A stretch of DNA of 64,000 nucleotides from CAZBDU01 sp964490725 (lineage in GTDB: Bacteria; Spirochaetota; Spirochaetia; SZUA-6; DRHE01), in NCBI GenBank assembly GCA_964490725.1, contig CAZBDU010000004.1:56505-120504 (forward strand). Reading direction: 5' to 3'. The notes below the pieces were generated by a model. That model did no database searches. It saw nothing but the letters and a program-made list of their open reading frames with translations, and was not told the origin of the DNA. Position numbers and translations under genes: made by a program. Below, piece by piece: positions 24,776 to 32,664 of the stretch; within the stretch, counting starts at the first letter, position 1; every line of letters starts with the position of its first letter.

Positions 24776-25819
24776 ATGCCGCACGAGCCAAAGCCCATAC
24801 CGTCGCGCTCGAAGAAGACCGGTGATGCCGAAGAAGATCGACCTGCCGTTCAGGAGCCTGACGCAGTCCCTCTCATGCAAAGCCGCAGGCTGATTACCCA
24901 GTACAACAGCGTCTACCTGATCCTTTTTCTCATCTGCGCCGCGGCGTTCATCAACAACCCGTCGTTTTTCGCCTTCGACAACGTGAATACGATGCTGCGG
25001 CAGGCCTCATCCCTCGGGGTGGTGACCATGGGCACGATCTTCGTCATCGCCACCGGCTGCGTCGATCTGTCTGTGGCCGCCATCATGCAGATGTCCATCG
25101 GCATCTTCATGCTCTTCGTGAAGCGGCTCGGGGAAGGGGCCCTTCTCTACGGGATTCTCGCCAGCCTGGCGTTCGGTGTGGCGATCGGGGTCGTGAACGG
25201 CATCATCGTGACGCGGTACAGGGTCCAGTCGTTCCTGGCGACGCTGTTCACCGCGGCGATACTCGGCGGGGCGATGAGGCTGGCGATGGGGGTCACCCCC
25301 ATGGGGGTGCCGCCTGCTGCGCTGGTCAACACCATCAAGGGCAGCCTCATCGGCGAGATGTCGAACTCCGTGCTCATCTTCATTATCGTGGCGCTGTTCG
25401 CGTTCGTGCTGCTCAGGCAGACGGTCTGGGGGCGGAAGGTCGAGCTCATTGGTCTGAACTCCACGGCCGCCCACTTCGCGGGTGTCGACGTGGACCGGAC
25501 CATCACGGTCACCTTCAGCTTCAACGCAGTTCTGGCGGCGATCGCCGGCATCATGAGCGCCGGGTACATCGGTTTCGCCGACCAGATGACCCTGGGAAGC
25601 GGCATGGAGATGGACGCGCTGGTGGCGGCGGTGCTGGGGGGCAACTTCCTGGGCGGAGGCAAGGCCTCGGTGGTGGGCGCCGTCGGTGGGGCGTTGGCCA
25701 TCACCCTGATCATGAACATCGTCATCCTGTTTGGGTTCGATATCCGCTACCAGTACGTGGTGAAAGGAGGGCTGCTGCTGTCCGTGACCTACGCCGCCGC
25801 CTTTTTCAACAGGCGGTGA
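24776..25819 (+). CDS. Ribose-type sugar ABC transporter permease
   Basis: This 347-residue permease belongs to the RbsC/BPD_transp_2 family. ATG at 24776 follows AGGGG and gives MPHEPKPIPSRSKKTGDAEE, a polar N-terminus before the first helix (YNSVYLILFLICAAAFI). Eight to ten helices follow, with the family stretch GTIFVIATGCVDLSVAAIMQ and the C-terminal AVLGGNFLGGGKASVVGAVG. It is the first gene of the operon. The operon carries a second, non-identical permease fused to the ATPase, so the two would pair as a heterodimer. Confidence 0.9.
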   Translation: MPHEPKPIPSRSKKTGDAEEDRPAVQEPDAVPLMQSRRLITQYNSVYLILFLICAAAFINNPSFFAFDNVNTMLRQASSLGVVTMGTIFVIATGCVDLSVAAIMQMSIGIFMLFVKRLGEGALLYGILASLAFGVAIGVVNGIIVTRYRVQSFLATLFTAAILGGAMRLAMGVTPMGVPPAALVNTIKGSLIGEMSNSVLIFIIVALFAFVLLRQTVWGRKVELIGLNSTAAHFAGVDVDRTITVTFSFNAVLAAIAGIMSAGYIGFADQMTLGSGMEMDALVAAVLGGNFLGGGKASVVGAVGGALAITLIMNIVILFGFDIRYQYVVKGGLLLSVTYAAAFFNRR

Positions 25820-25934
25820 GGGCGGGCTCAGGGCGGGGCGAGGGCGGAAGCGAATGCCGAGTGTGACGAAGCCTGTGGGGGCGTCTGAGCTTCTCAAGGC
25901 TCGAAATATCTGTTCGGAAGAGAGGAGAGGTGGT

Positions 25935-26987
25935 ATGGGGAAGAGAAGGTTTATCACAGCGGCGATCACGCTGCTCGTGGTCGCCGCCGGCCTGGCTGCG
26001 GTGCTGGGCGCCTGCAGCAAGAGCGGGTCGCAGGCTGCGGCTGCCTCCAAAGGCGCGGAGGCCAAGAAGTACACCATCGGGGTGAGCATCCAGGGCTCCA
26101 ACAACGACTGGGCGGCGTCCTGCTACTCTCACTTCAAGTACGCCTTCGGCACGAAGTATGCGGGCCGGATCGCCAACGTGTACTACGGCGAGTCCGGCTA
26201 CGACGACAAGAAACAGATCGCGGACATCGAGGACCTGCTGACCAAGAATCTCGACCTGCTGATCGTCCAGCCGGTGAGTGAGACCTCGGCGGCGGGCGTG
26301 ATCGAGAAGGCCAAGGCGCAAGGAGTCAAGGTCGTGATCTTCGGCGGGCTGGCCGGAACCGATCAGTACGACGCCTACGTCGACCGGGACCACATCAAGG
26401 CCGGCTACGACTACGCGGACTGGGTCGCCAAGAAGATCGGCGGCAAGGGCAACGTCCTGGTGATCATGGGCTACCCCGGCTCAGGGTATTCGAACAACGT
26501 GCTGAAGGGGGTGCAGGACGCCCTCAGCAACTACCCGGACATCAACACGCTGGGCGTGGAGTACGCGCTGTACACCCCGGCGAAATCCAAGGAGATCATC
26601 GAAGGCTACTTCGCCAAGCGGGTGCAGATCGACGGCGTCATCGTGGACGGCGGGCTGATGGATTTCGGCGTTCTCGACGCCTTCGTGGACGCCAAGAAGC
26701 CCCTCCCCCCCACCACAGCGGACGACTGGTTCGGCTTTCTCAAGAAGGCCAAGTCGCTGGACTACACGAACTACATGGTCCTGAGCTCGGGCGAGGAGCT
26801 TTCCCTGGACGCGGCGGACGCGGCCATGAAGCTCCTGAACGGCGAGTCGGTCCCCAAGGACGACCTGCGGCCGCCCCAGACGTGGGAAGGCACCGACCTG
26901 GCAGACAAGATCGACACCTCCCTGCCGGATTCGTACTGGCTGGCCTCACAGATCCCTGCGGATCGGATCAGCGAGTTCTACAAGTAG
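25935..26987 (+). CDS. Ribose-type ABC substrate-binding lipoprotein
   Basis: This 350-residue periplasmic binding protein belongs to the Peripla_BP_4 (RbsB) family. It starts at 25935 after GGAGAGG. The signal ends AAVLGAC, a lipobox, so the mature protein is lipid-anchored. Conserved stretches include IGVSIQGSNNDWAASCYSHF, the LLIVQPVSETSAAGVIEKAK ligand-lobe strand and VLVIMGYPGSGYSNNVLKGV. It delivers substrate to the permease upstream and the fused ATPase-permease downstream. Two hydrolases at the operon end hint at an amide- or carbamoyl-bearing ligand, which is only an inference. Confidence 0.92.
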   Translation: MGKRRFITAAITLLVVAAGLAAVLGACSKSGSQAAAASKGAEAKKYTIGVSIQGSNNDWAASCYSHFKYAFGTKYAGRIANVYYGESGYDDKKQIADIEDLLTKNLDLLIVQPVSETSAAGVIEKAKAQGVKVVIFGGLAGTDQYDAYVDRDHIKAGYDYADWVAKKIGGKGNVLVIMGYPGSGYSNNVLKGVQDALSNYPDINTLGVEYALYTPAKSKEIIEGYFAKRVQIDGVIVDGGLMDFGVLDAFVDAKKPLPPTTADDWFGFLKKAKSLDYTNYMVLSSGEELSLDAADAAMKLLNGESVPKDDLRPPQTWEGTDLADKIDTSLPDSYWLASQIPADRISEFYK

Positions 26988-27015
26988 GGCCGCGAGCCGT
27001 AGAAAACGTCTGTTC

Positions 27016-27041
27016 GTCCCCCGGCGTAAGAGCCGGGGGAC
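27016..27041 (+). promoter_or_regulatory. Perfect intercistronic hairpin covering the next ribosome site
   Basis: GTCCCCCGGC (27016-27025) pairs perfectly with GCCGGGGGAC (27032-27041) around a six-base loop. It lies 28 bases after the binding-protein stop and eight bases before the ATPase-permease start. The right arm contains the GGGGGA that would serve as Shine-Dalgarno, so folding should lower translation of the fusion relative to the binding protein. Confidence 0.7.
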
Positions 27042-27049
27042 GGACTCCG

Positions 27050-29557
27050 ATGGAGTTTTCGATCATGTCGTCTCCAGCTCTGTCCTTCTCCGGCATCGCC
27101 AAGAGCTTCGGCGATTTCCAGGCGCTCCACGACGTCAGCTTCGACCTGCCCTCAGGGCAGATCCTCGGCCTGCTCGGAGCGAACGGTGCCGGCAAGAGCA
27201 CGCTCCTCAAGATCGCCGGCGGGGTCCAGCCGCCTTCCTCAGGCGGAATGCTCCTCTACGGGAAGGAATACCGGCCTTCCTCGCCGCAGAACGCCAAGAC
27301 CTCCGGCATCGCCAGCGTCTTCCAGGAGCTCAACCTGTTCCTCAACATGAGCGTCGCGGAGAACATCTTCATCGACGACGGATTCAGGAATCCCTGGGGG
27401 CTGATCGACTGGAAGTCCATGAGGGCGGAGGCCGGACGGATCCTCAAGAGCAACCAGCTGGACATCGACCCCGTGACACCTGTCAGCGATCTGGCCATTG
27501 CCCAGCAGCAGCTCGTGGAAATCGTGCGCTCCTTAAGCGAAAAGCCGCGGATTCTCCTGCTCGACGAGCCCACGGCTTCGCTTTCGGAGGACCAGACCCG
27601 CTGGCTGTTCACGAAGATCCGGGAGGTCGCAGCCGCTGGCACGTCGGTGCTGTATGTCTCGCACCGTCTCGACGAGGTGGCCGAGATATGCGAGCGCTGC
27701 GTCATCCTGCGGGACGGCGGCCTGGTGGCCACCCTGGAACGGTCCGAGATCGGGAAGGACCGGATCATCCGGCACATGGTGGGCAGGGACATCGCCCCCG
27801 GAGCCAGGGAGTCGCGCCGCGAAGGGGCGAGCGGCGAGGTCATCTTCGACTGCGCCAACCTGTCGGTTGAAGGGAAGCTCGAGAACATCTCCTTCCAGGT
27901 CCGAAGCGGCGAGATCCTCGGTATCGCCGGGCTGGTGGGATCCGGGAGGACCGAGCTGCTGAACGCGATCTACGGTATCCTGCACCCGAGCCGGGGGGTC
28001 ATGAGACGGGACGGGGTCGAGCTGGTGGTGAAGCATCCCCGGGTGGCCATCGAGCACGGCATCGCGCCGGTGAGCGAGGACCGCAAGCGGGAAGGCCTGT
28101 TCTTCGGCGAGACAGTGACCCGCAACCTGAACGCCAGCGCCGCGGCCAACAGGTCCCTGCTGTCGTTCATCGACCGCCGCAGGGAGAAGGCCAGGGCCGT
28201 GGGCGTCGCCGGCAGGATCGCTCTGGACACCGGACACCTGGATCACCTGGTGGACCGCCTGAGCGGCGGCAACCAGCAGAAGGTCGTCTTCGGACGGGCG
28301 CTCTTGACGGAGGCCGACCTGCTGCTGCTCGACGAACCGACCCGTGGGGTCGACGTCGGCGCTCGCGAAGAGATCTACGGGGTGATCCAGGAATCGGCCA
28401 GCCAGGGCAAAGGCGTGATCCTCGTCTCTTCGGAGTGGGAGGAGATCGTGAAGCTGGCCGACCGGGTGCTGGTGCTGAGCGACGGGCAGATCGTCGGCGA
28501 GCTGACGGGCCAGGACATCAACGAACCGGCGATGCTGCATCTGTGCACGGAGCGCAAGAAGCGGCGGGTGGAAAAGGCTCAAGGCCAGGGCAGGCTCGCA
28601 AGACTGGCGCAGTCTCTGTTTTCGTCCAACAACCGCATCGCCGTGCTGTCAATCCTGCTGGCTGCAGTGTTCGTGACCGGGTCGCTCATCTCGCCGTTCT
28701 TTCTCAACAGGATCAACATCAGCAACCTGGCCTGGCAGTCGTTCGTGTACCTCCTGCTGGCGACCGGGCAGCTCGCGGTAGTCATTTGCGGCGGGATCGA
28801 TCTGTCCGTGAGCGCCGCAATGACGATCATCGGCGTCATCGGCATCAAGGCGTACGCCGCCTTTCCGGGGGCCATGGGCCTCAGCCTCGGCGCGATGCTG
28901 GCCGCAGGCGCGCTGATCGGCCTGGTGAACGGCGTGCTGACGGTGTACGGCCGGATCAACGCCTTCATTGCCACCCTCGGCGTCGGCATCGTGCTCCAGG
29001 GGATCTCACTCATCCTCACGCCGAAGCCGATCGCCCCGGCCCCCCCGCTGCTGAAGCACCTGGCCAACGGAAGCTGGTTCGGCATTCCCATCGTCGTGCT
29101 CGCCTCGCTGCTGCTCTTCGTCCTGTTTTACCTTCTGCTGCGGCACACGAGATTCGGGCGCCGCCTGTATGCGGTCGGCGAGAGCGACGTGAAGGCCTCC
29201 TGGTCGGGCCTTCCCGTCGATCTGACGAAGGTGAGCTCCTACCTGATCAGCGCGGTGATGGCGACCCTGGCGGCCTTCTACATGCTCGGCCGCGCCGGCG
29301 GCGCAGAGCCGATGGTCGACCCGCGGCTGACCCTGGACAGCATCGCCTACTGCCTGATCGGCGGGGCTACCCTGGCCGGAGGCAAGGGCAGCCTCGGGGG
29401 CACCCTGATCACGATCGTGCTGATGATCATGCTGTTGAACATCCTCGGTCATTCCGGCGTGGGGATCTTCTACCAGCAGATCATTCGCGCCGTGCTGCTG
29501 CTGGTCATCGTGGTGGCGTACAACAAGGTGGAGACGCGCCGGCACGAGGGGGCCTGA
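27050..29557 (+). CDS. Fused double ATPase and permease of a ribose-type ABC importer
   Basis: This 835-residue protein joins two subunits that are normally separate. Residues 1-500 are an RbsA/MglA-type double ATPase: first Walker A GANGAGKSTLLK, Walker B ILLLDEPTASLS, second half with the usual degenerate Walker A (GLVGSGRTELLN), signature LSGGNQQKVVFGRALL and LLLLDEPTRGVDVG. From about 520, an RbsC-type permease follows (NNRIAVLSILLAAVFVTGSL to LITIVLMIMLLNILGHSGVG). Start 27050 is preferred; ATG 27065 is possible. With the separate permease gene, the complex would hold two different membrane halves. The frame is continuous through the junction, so it is a true fusion and not a missed stop. 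Confidence 0.9.
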   Translation: MEFSIMSSPALSFSGIAKSFGDFQALHDVSFDLPSGQILGLLGANGAGKSTLLKIAGGVQPPSSGGMLLYGKEYRPSSPQNAKTSGIASVFQELNLFLNMSVAENIFIDDGFRNPWGLIDWKSMRAEAGRILKSNQLDIDPVTPVSDLAIAQQQLVEIVRSLSEKPRILLLDEPTASLSEDQTRWLFTKIREVAAAGTSVLYVSHRLDEVAEICERCVILRDGGLVATLERSEIGKDRIIRHMVGRDIAPGARESRREGASGEVIFDCANLSVEGKLENISFQVRSGEILGIAGLVGSGRTELLNAIYGILHPSRGVMRRDGVELVVKHPRVAIEHGIAPVSEDRKREGLFFGETVTRNLNASAAANRSLLSFIDRRREKARAVGVAGRIALDTGHLDHLVDRLSGGNQQKVVFGRALLTEADLLLLDEPTRGVDVGAREEIYGVIQESASQGKGVILVSSEWEEIVKLADRVLVLSDGQIVGELTGQDINEPAMLHLCTERKKRRVEKAQGQGRLARLAQSLFSSNNRIAVLSILLAAVFVTGSLISPFFLNRINISNLAWQSFVYLLLATGQLAVVICGGIDLSVSAAMTIIGVIGIKAYAAFPGAMGLSLGAMLAAGALIGLVNGVLTVYGRINAFIATLGVGIVLQGISLILTPKPIAPAPPLLKHLANGSWFGIPIVVLASLLLFVLFYLLLRHTRFGRRLYAVGESDVKASWSGLPVDLTKVSSYLISAVMATLAAFYMLGRAGGAEPMVDPRLTLDSIAYCLIGGATLAGGKGSLGGTLITIVLMIMLLNILGHSGVGIFYQQIIRAVLLLVIVVAYNKVETRRHEGA

Positions 29558-29656
29558 CGGCCGCGTGATGCTGCCTGCAGTCGCCTGCTCGCCTCGCACG
29601 GCCGGGAAGGTTGACAGGACGGCGGAGCGCGCATAGATTGGTGGCCGAGGTGATTC

Positions 29657-30310
29657 ATGAGTGACAGCGCGTCTTCCAGGGCCACGCTGCGGGAGCGCCT
29701 CAGCCCCGCCCGGGCGGCCTTTCTGTTCATCGACATGCAGAACGATTTCGGCTCCCCGGAGGGAAAGATGGCGGAGTTCGGTTTCGACATCAGCGCCGTG
29801 CACGATTCGGTCGGGCCCGCCCGGCGGCTGCTGGAGGCGGCCCGGGCGGGCGGCTATCCGGTGATCCACACTTGCGTGATCAACGAGATCGGTCAGAACT
29901 CCGCTGCCTGGACCGCCTTCTGGGGCGAGCCGGCGGTGACGCTGCCGGGCTCGTGGGGGGCCGCCCATGTCGAGGAGCTCGCGCCGCAAGCCGGAGAGCC
30001 GGTGATCGCCAAGTACGCCTACGGGGCTTTCGTGGGCACCAACCTGGACACGATGCTGCGCAGCCGGGGGATCGACACCCTGGTGATGGCGGGCGCCGAT
30101 CTCAACGTCTGCGTGGGGGACACCCTCCACCAGGCCTTCGCCCTGGGCTACCACGTCGTGGGCGTGGCGGACTGCCTGTCCTGTTTCTCGAAGCGCGACC
30201 GCCGGCACGCGGAGCAGCTGAAGGAGGCCGGACTCTACCTGATCGAGAACCACTACGGGGTAGTGGCGCAGTCCGACGAGATCATCCAGATCATCTCTGA
30301 CAGGAGGTAG
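29657..30310 (+). CDS. Isochorismatase-family cysteine hydrolase A
   Basis: This 217-residue enzyme has the full catalytic triad of the family: Asp26 (FLFIDMQNDF), Lys119 (VIAKYAYGAF) and Cys152 (GADLNVCVGDT), with the cis-peptide region before it. Members hydrolyse amide or carbamoyl bonds (nicotinamidase, N-carbamoylsarcosine and ureidoacrylate amidohydrolases, biuret hydrolase). It starts 100 bases after the fused transporter gene and six bases before a paralogue. The imported compound is a likely source of its substrate. The exact reaction cannot be assigned from sequence. Confidence 0.87.
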   Translation: MSDSASSRATLRERLSPARAAFLFIDMQNDFGSPEGKMAEFGFDISAVHDSVGPARRLLEAARAGGYPVIHTCVINEIGQNSAAWTAFWGEPAVTLPGSWGAAHVEELAPQAGEPVIAKYAYGAFVGTNLDTMLRSRGIDTLVMAGADLNVCVGDTLHQAFALGYHVVGVADCLSCFSKRDRRHAEQLKEAGLYLIENHYGVVAQSDEIIQIISDRR

Positions 30311-30315
30311 GCGCC

Positions 30316-30981
30316 ATGCCGGACAGCCGCCCCTTCGACATCGATCCCTCCCGAAGCGCCTTGATCGTGGTGGACATGCAGAACGACTTCGTCCGCGTGG
30401 GCGCCCCTCTGGAGGTGCCCGACGCGCGGGCCACCATCAAAGCGATCCGAACCGTCATCGAGTTGTTCCGCGGCCCCCGGCGCCCCATCATCTTCACCCG
30501 CTTCATCGCCGGACCCAAGGAGACCCTGCTCTGGAAGTGGTCGCCCCAGCTGTACCCGCCGGTGAACTGCTGCCGGCCGGGCTTTCTGCGGCACTATGAA
30601 GAGCTCGGTGGGGAGCGGGATTGCGCCGCGGTGATCGACGAGCTGCCCGTAGAGCCCGGTGACTACGTGGTGGACAAATACTGGTACGGGGCGTTTTTCC
30701 GCACGAACCTGCACGACATCCTGCTATCGGAGCATGTGGATACGGTGGCGGTGGCCGGCACCGTGACCCAGATCTGCGTCGAAGAGACCGCCCGTGAGGC
30801 CTTCCACCTGGGTCTGAAGACCGTGATCCTGAGCGACTGCGTGTCTTCCTACGACCCTGTACTGCACGCGGCCACCCTGAAGAACTTCGCGCTGAAGTTC
30901 GGCCGCGTCCTGGACTCGGGGGCTCTGGCTGCCGAGGCGACGCCGGGGGCGGGAAGGGCGGAGGCGAGGCGCCGCCGGTAG
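30316..30981 (+). CDS. Isochorismatase-family cysteine hydrolase B
   Basis: This 221-residue paralogue has Asp20 (ALIVVDMQNDF), Lys121 (YVVDKYWYGAFF) and Cys154 (GTVTQICVEETA), all intact. It begins five bases after hydrolase A with an AGGAGG ribosome site. The two proteins differ clearly outside the active site: this one has an extra PPVNCCRPGFLRHYEELGG segment after the second strand. They may act on successive intermediates or form a hetero-oligomer. The last 15 residues are Ala/Arg-rich and probably disordered. Confidence 0.87.
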   Translation: MPDSRPFDIDPSRSALIVVDMQNDFVRVGAPLEVPDARATIKAIRTVIELFRGPRRPIIFTRFIAGPKETLLWKWSPQLYPPVNCCRPGFLRHYEELGGERDCAAVIDELPVEPGDYVVDKYWYGAFFRTNLHDILLSEHVDTVAVAGTVTQICVEETAREAFHLGLKTVILSDCVSSYDPVLHAATLKNFALKFGRVLDSGALAAEATPGAGRAEARRRR

Positions 30982-31115
30982 GCCCGGAAGCCGCCGCATG
31001 AAGCGGCCGGCGCCGCGCCCGCCCCAGGACCATCCGCACAGTCGCCGTCCCGGCACGGGCATGAGCGAGGCCGTGTGGGATGTACCGCTGCCCTCTATGG
31101 CCGGGCCTGGATGGT

Positions 31116-31982
31116 TTACCGGCTGGCGCGGGCCCGCCGGAGGAACGACAGTACCGCCGAGCTGTAGGCCGCGCCGTTGTCCTCGTGCATGATGTGTGAC
31201 GCCCCGGGGATTTGGATCCGCTCCGAGTGAGGCAGCAGCCCCTGCAGGCGGTCGATGAAGCGGTGGAAGAGCCGCGGGCTTCGCTCGCCTGTGATCAGCA
31301 GCGCCGGCGTCTCGACCTCCCGCACCTGGTCCGGCTCCAGCGGCGCATACCCCGACCCGACGATCTCGGCGGGGATGAAGTTGGCCCGTGCCTGGTCCAG
31401 CCGCCCCGGGGAGAGCCGCCGGAAGCCGTCGCGGCCCAGCACGGCGGTGCCGAAGAGCTGCAGGGCCCTCTCCGTATCGCCCAGCTCGATGGCGCGGGCC
31501 GCCGGACCCAGCCCGAAGGCTCCGAACCTGACGATGGCCGCCCCGGTGCGCGGACGGGTCAACAACGTCTTCAGGAGCTCCGGGGCGCTGGGCCTGCTGC
31601 CGGCGAACAGCGTCAGGACCGGCGGCTCGGCCAGAACGAGGGACCGCACCAGCGGCGGCCGCCGCATTGCCAGGAGCAGGCACAGGAACGCGCCGTAGGA
31701 GTGGCCCACCAGGTGCGCCGGCGCTAGGTCGCGGGCGCCCAGGAAAGCGTCAAGATCCTCCACCTGTTCGAGCATCGGGTAGTCGGCCCCCTCGGCGATC
31801 GGCTCGTTGGGCCAGTGGTAGCGCCGGCTGTAGGCCACGGCCCGAAACTCCCCGCCCAGCGGACCCAGCTGCCCCTGCCAGGTTCTGTGATCGCTGGCCG
31901 AGCCGTGAACCAGCACCACCGGCTCCCCGTTGCCGCGCTCGACGTAGTGCAGCTTCGTTCCGTTGGTATCGATGGATGTCAT
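31116..31982 (-). CDS. Alpha/beta-fold hydrolase
   Basis: This 288-residue hydrolase has an oxyanion-hole HG (VVLVHGSASDHRTW), nucleophile Ser95 in GHSYG, and the terminal His in PGASHIMHEDN; the acid is probably in the ALLITGERSPRLFHRF strand end. It resembles esterase/epoxide-hydrolase-like members used in small-molecule catabolism. It converges on the transporter-hydrolase operon and is divergent from the broken AraC gene. A shared pathway with the two cysteine hydrolases is possible but only positional. Confidence 0.85.
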   Translation of the reverse strand: MTSIDTNGTKLHYVERGNGEPVVLVHGSASDHRTWQGQLGPLGGEFRAVAYSRRYHWPNEPIAEGADYPMLEQVEDLDAFLGARDLAPAHLVGHSYGAFLCLLLAMRRPPLVRSLVLAEPPVLTLFAGSRPSAPELLKTLLTRPRTGAAIVRFGAFGLGPAARAIELGDTERALQLFGTAVLGRDGFRRLSPGRLDQARANFIPAEIVGSGYAPLEPDQVREVETPALLITGERSPRLFHRFIDRLQGLLPHSERIQIPGASHIMHEDNGAAYSSAVLSFLRRARASR

Positions 31983-32119
31983 GTTGCCTCCTCACCGTTC
32001 TTTCTTGAAGGAAATGTGCCTCGGATAGAGGGAGCGTTTCTTTGCCGGAAAGCCGCATTTCTTTGCCGGGACGGTACGACGTTTGCCCCGGGTTGTGCAA
32101 CGCGAGTACCTTGATCTCG

Positions 32120-32586
32120 GTGGACAGTCTCTCACAGGCTCTGGCGGCGGTGCGGATGACCGGCGCCATCTTCTTCAAAGTCGAGTGTGTCTCCCCCTGG
32201 GGCTTCCGGGTGCCGCCGGTGCGGGAGGCCGCTTCGGTTCTTGCGCCGGGGCCCGGGACCCGATTGTCGGCGGTGCGCTGGCTCTCATGCACGGACAGCC
32301 GCAGCAGCCGTGGAGCATTGCCGGGTTGGCTCGCCAAGTGGGGGCATCCCGGTCCGTGCTGGGGGAACGGTTCTCGCGGTTTCTCGGCGAGCCGCCGCTT
32401 GCCTACCTGGCGCGCTGGCGGCTGCAGCTCGCGGCCCGAAGCCTGGAAACCACGGACAAGACGGTGCTGGAGGTGGCGTTGGAGGTGGGTTACCAGTCCG
32501 AATCGGCCTTCAATCGAGCGTTCAAGCGTGAGATGGGCCTGCCGCCGGCCCGATACCGCAGGAGCCACCGCATGAAAAGCGCCTGA
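32120..32586 (+). pseudogene. Broken AraC-family regulator (cupin part deleted, frame changed)
   Basis: From GTG 32120, one frame reads VDSLSQALAAVRMTGAIFFK then VECVSPWGFRVPPVREAA, which is the start of the AraC_binding/cupin_6 domain. In a different frame, DPIVGGALALMHGQPQQPWS and SVLGERFSRFLGEPPLAYLA to VGYQSESAFNRAFKREMGLP supply the complete C-terminal double HTH, ending at 32586. About 120 residues of the sensing domain between them are missing. An internal deletion with a frame change is the simplest explanation. The DNA-binding part might still be made from an internal start, but no good ribosome site is seen. It probably once controlled the divergent hydrolase. Confidence 0.8.
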
Positions 32587-32664
32587 GCTCGCGGTGGTGC
32601 GAGCCGGCGCAGGCTCGGTTCGGCAAACGGCCGGCCTCCAGTCGTTGCAGGTGCTCGGCTTGCC

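Noticed and set aside
24598..24798. Upstream extension of the diguanylate cyclase frame
   Set aside because: The extra 67 residues look non-coding and overlap the start region of the divergent permease; GTG at 24597 after a purine-rich site is a better start.
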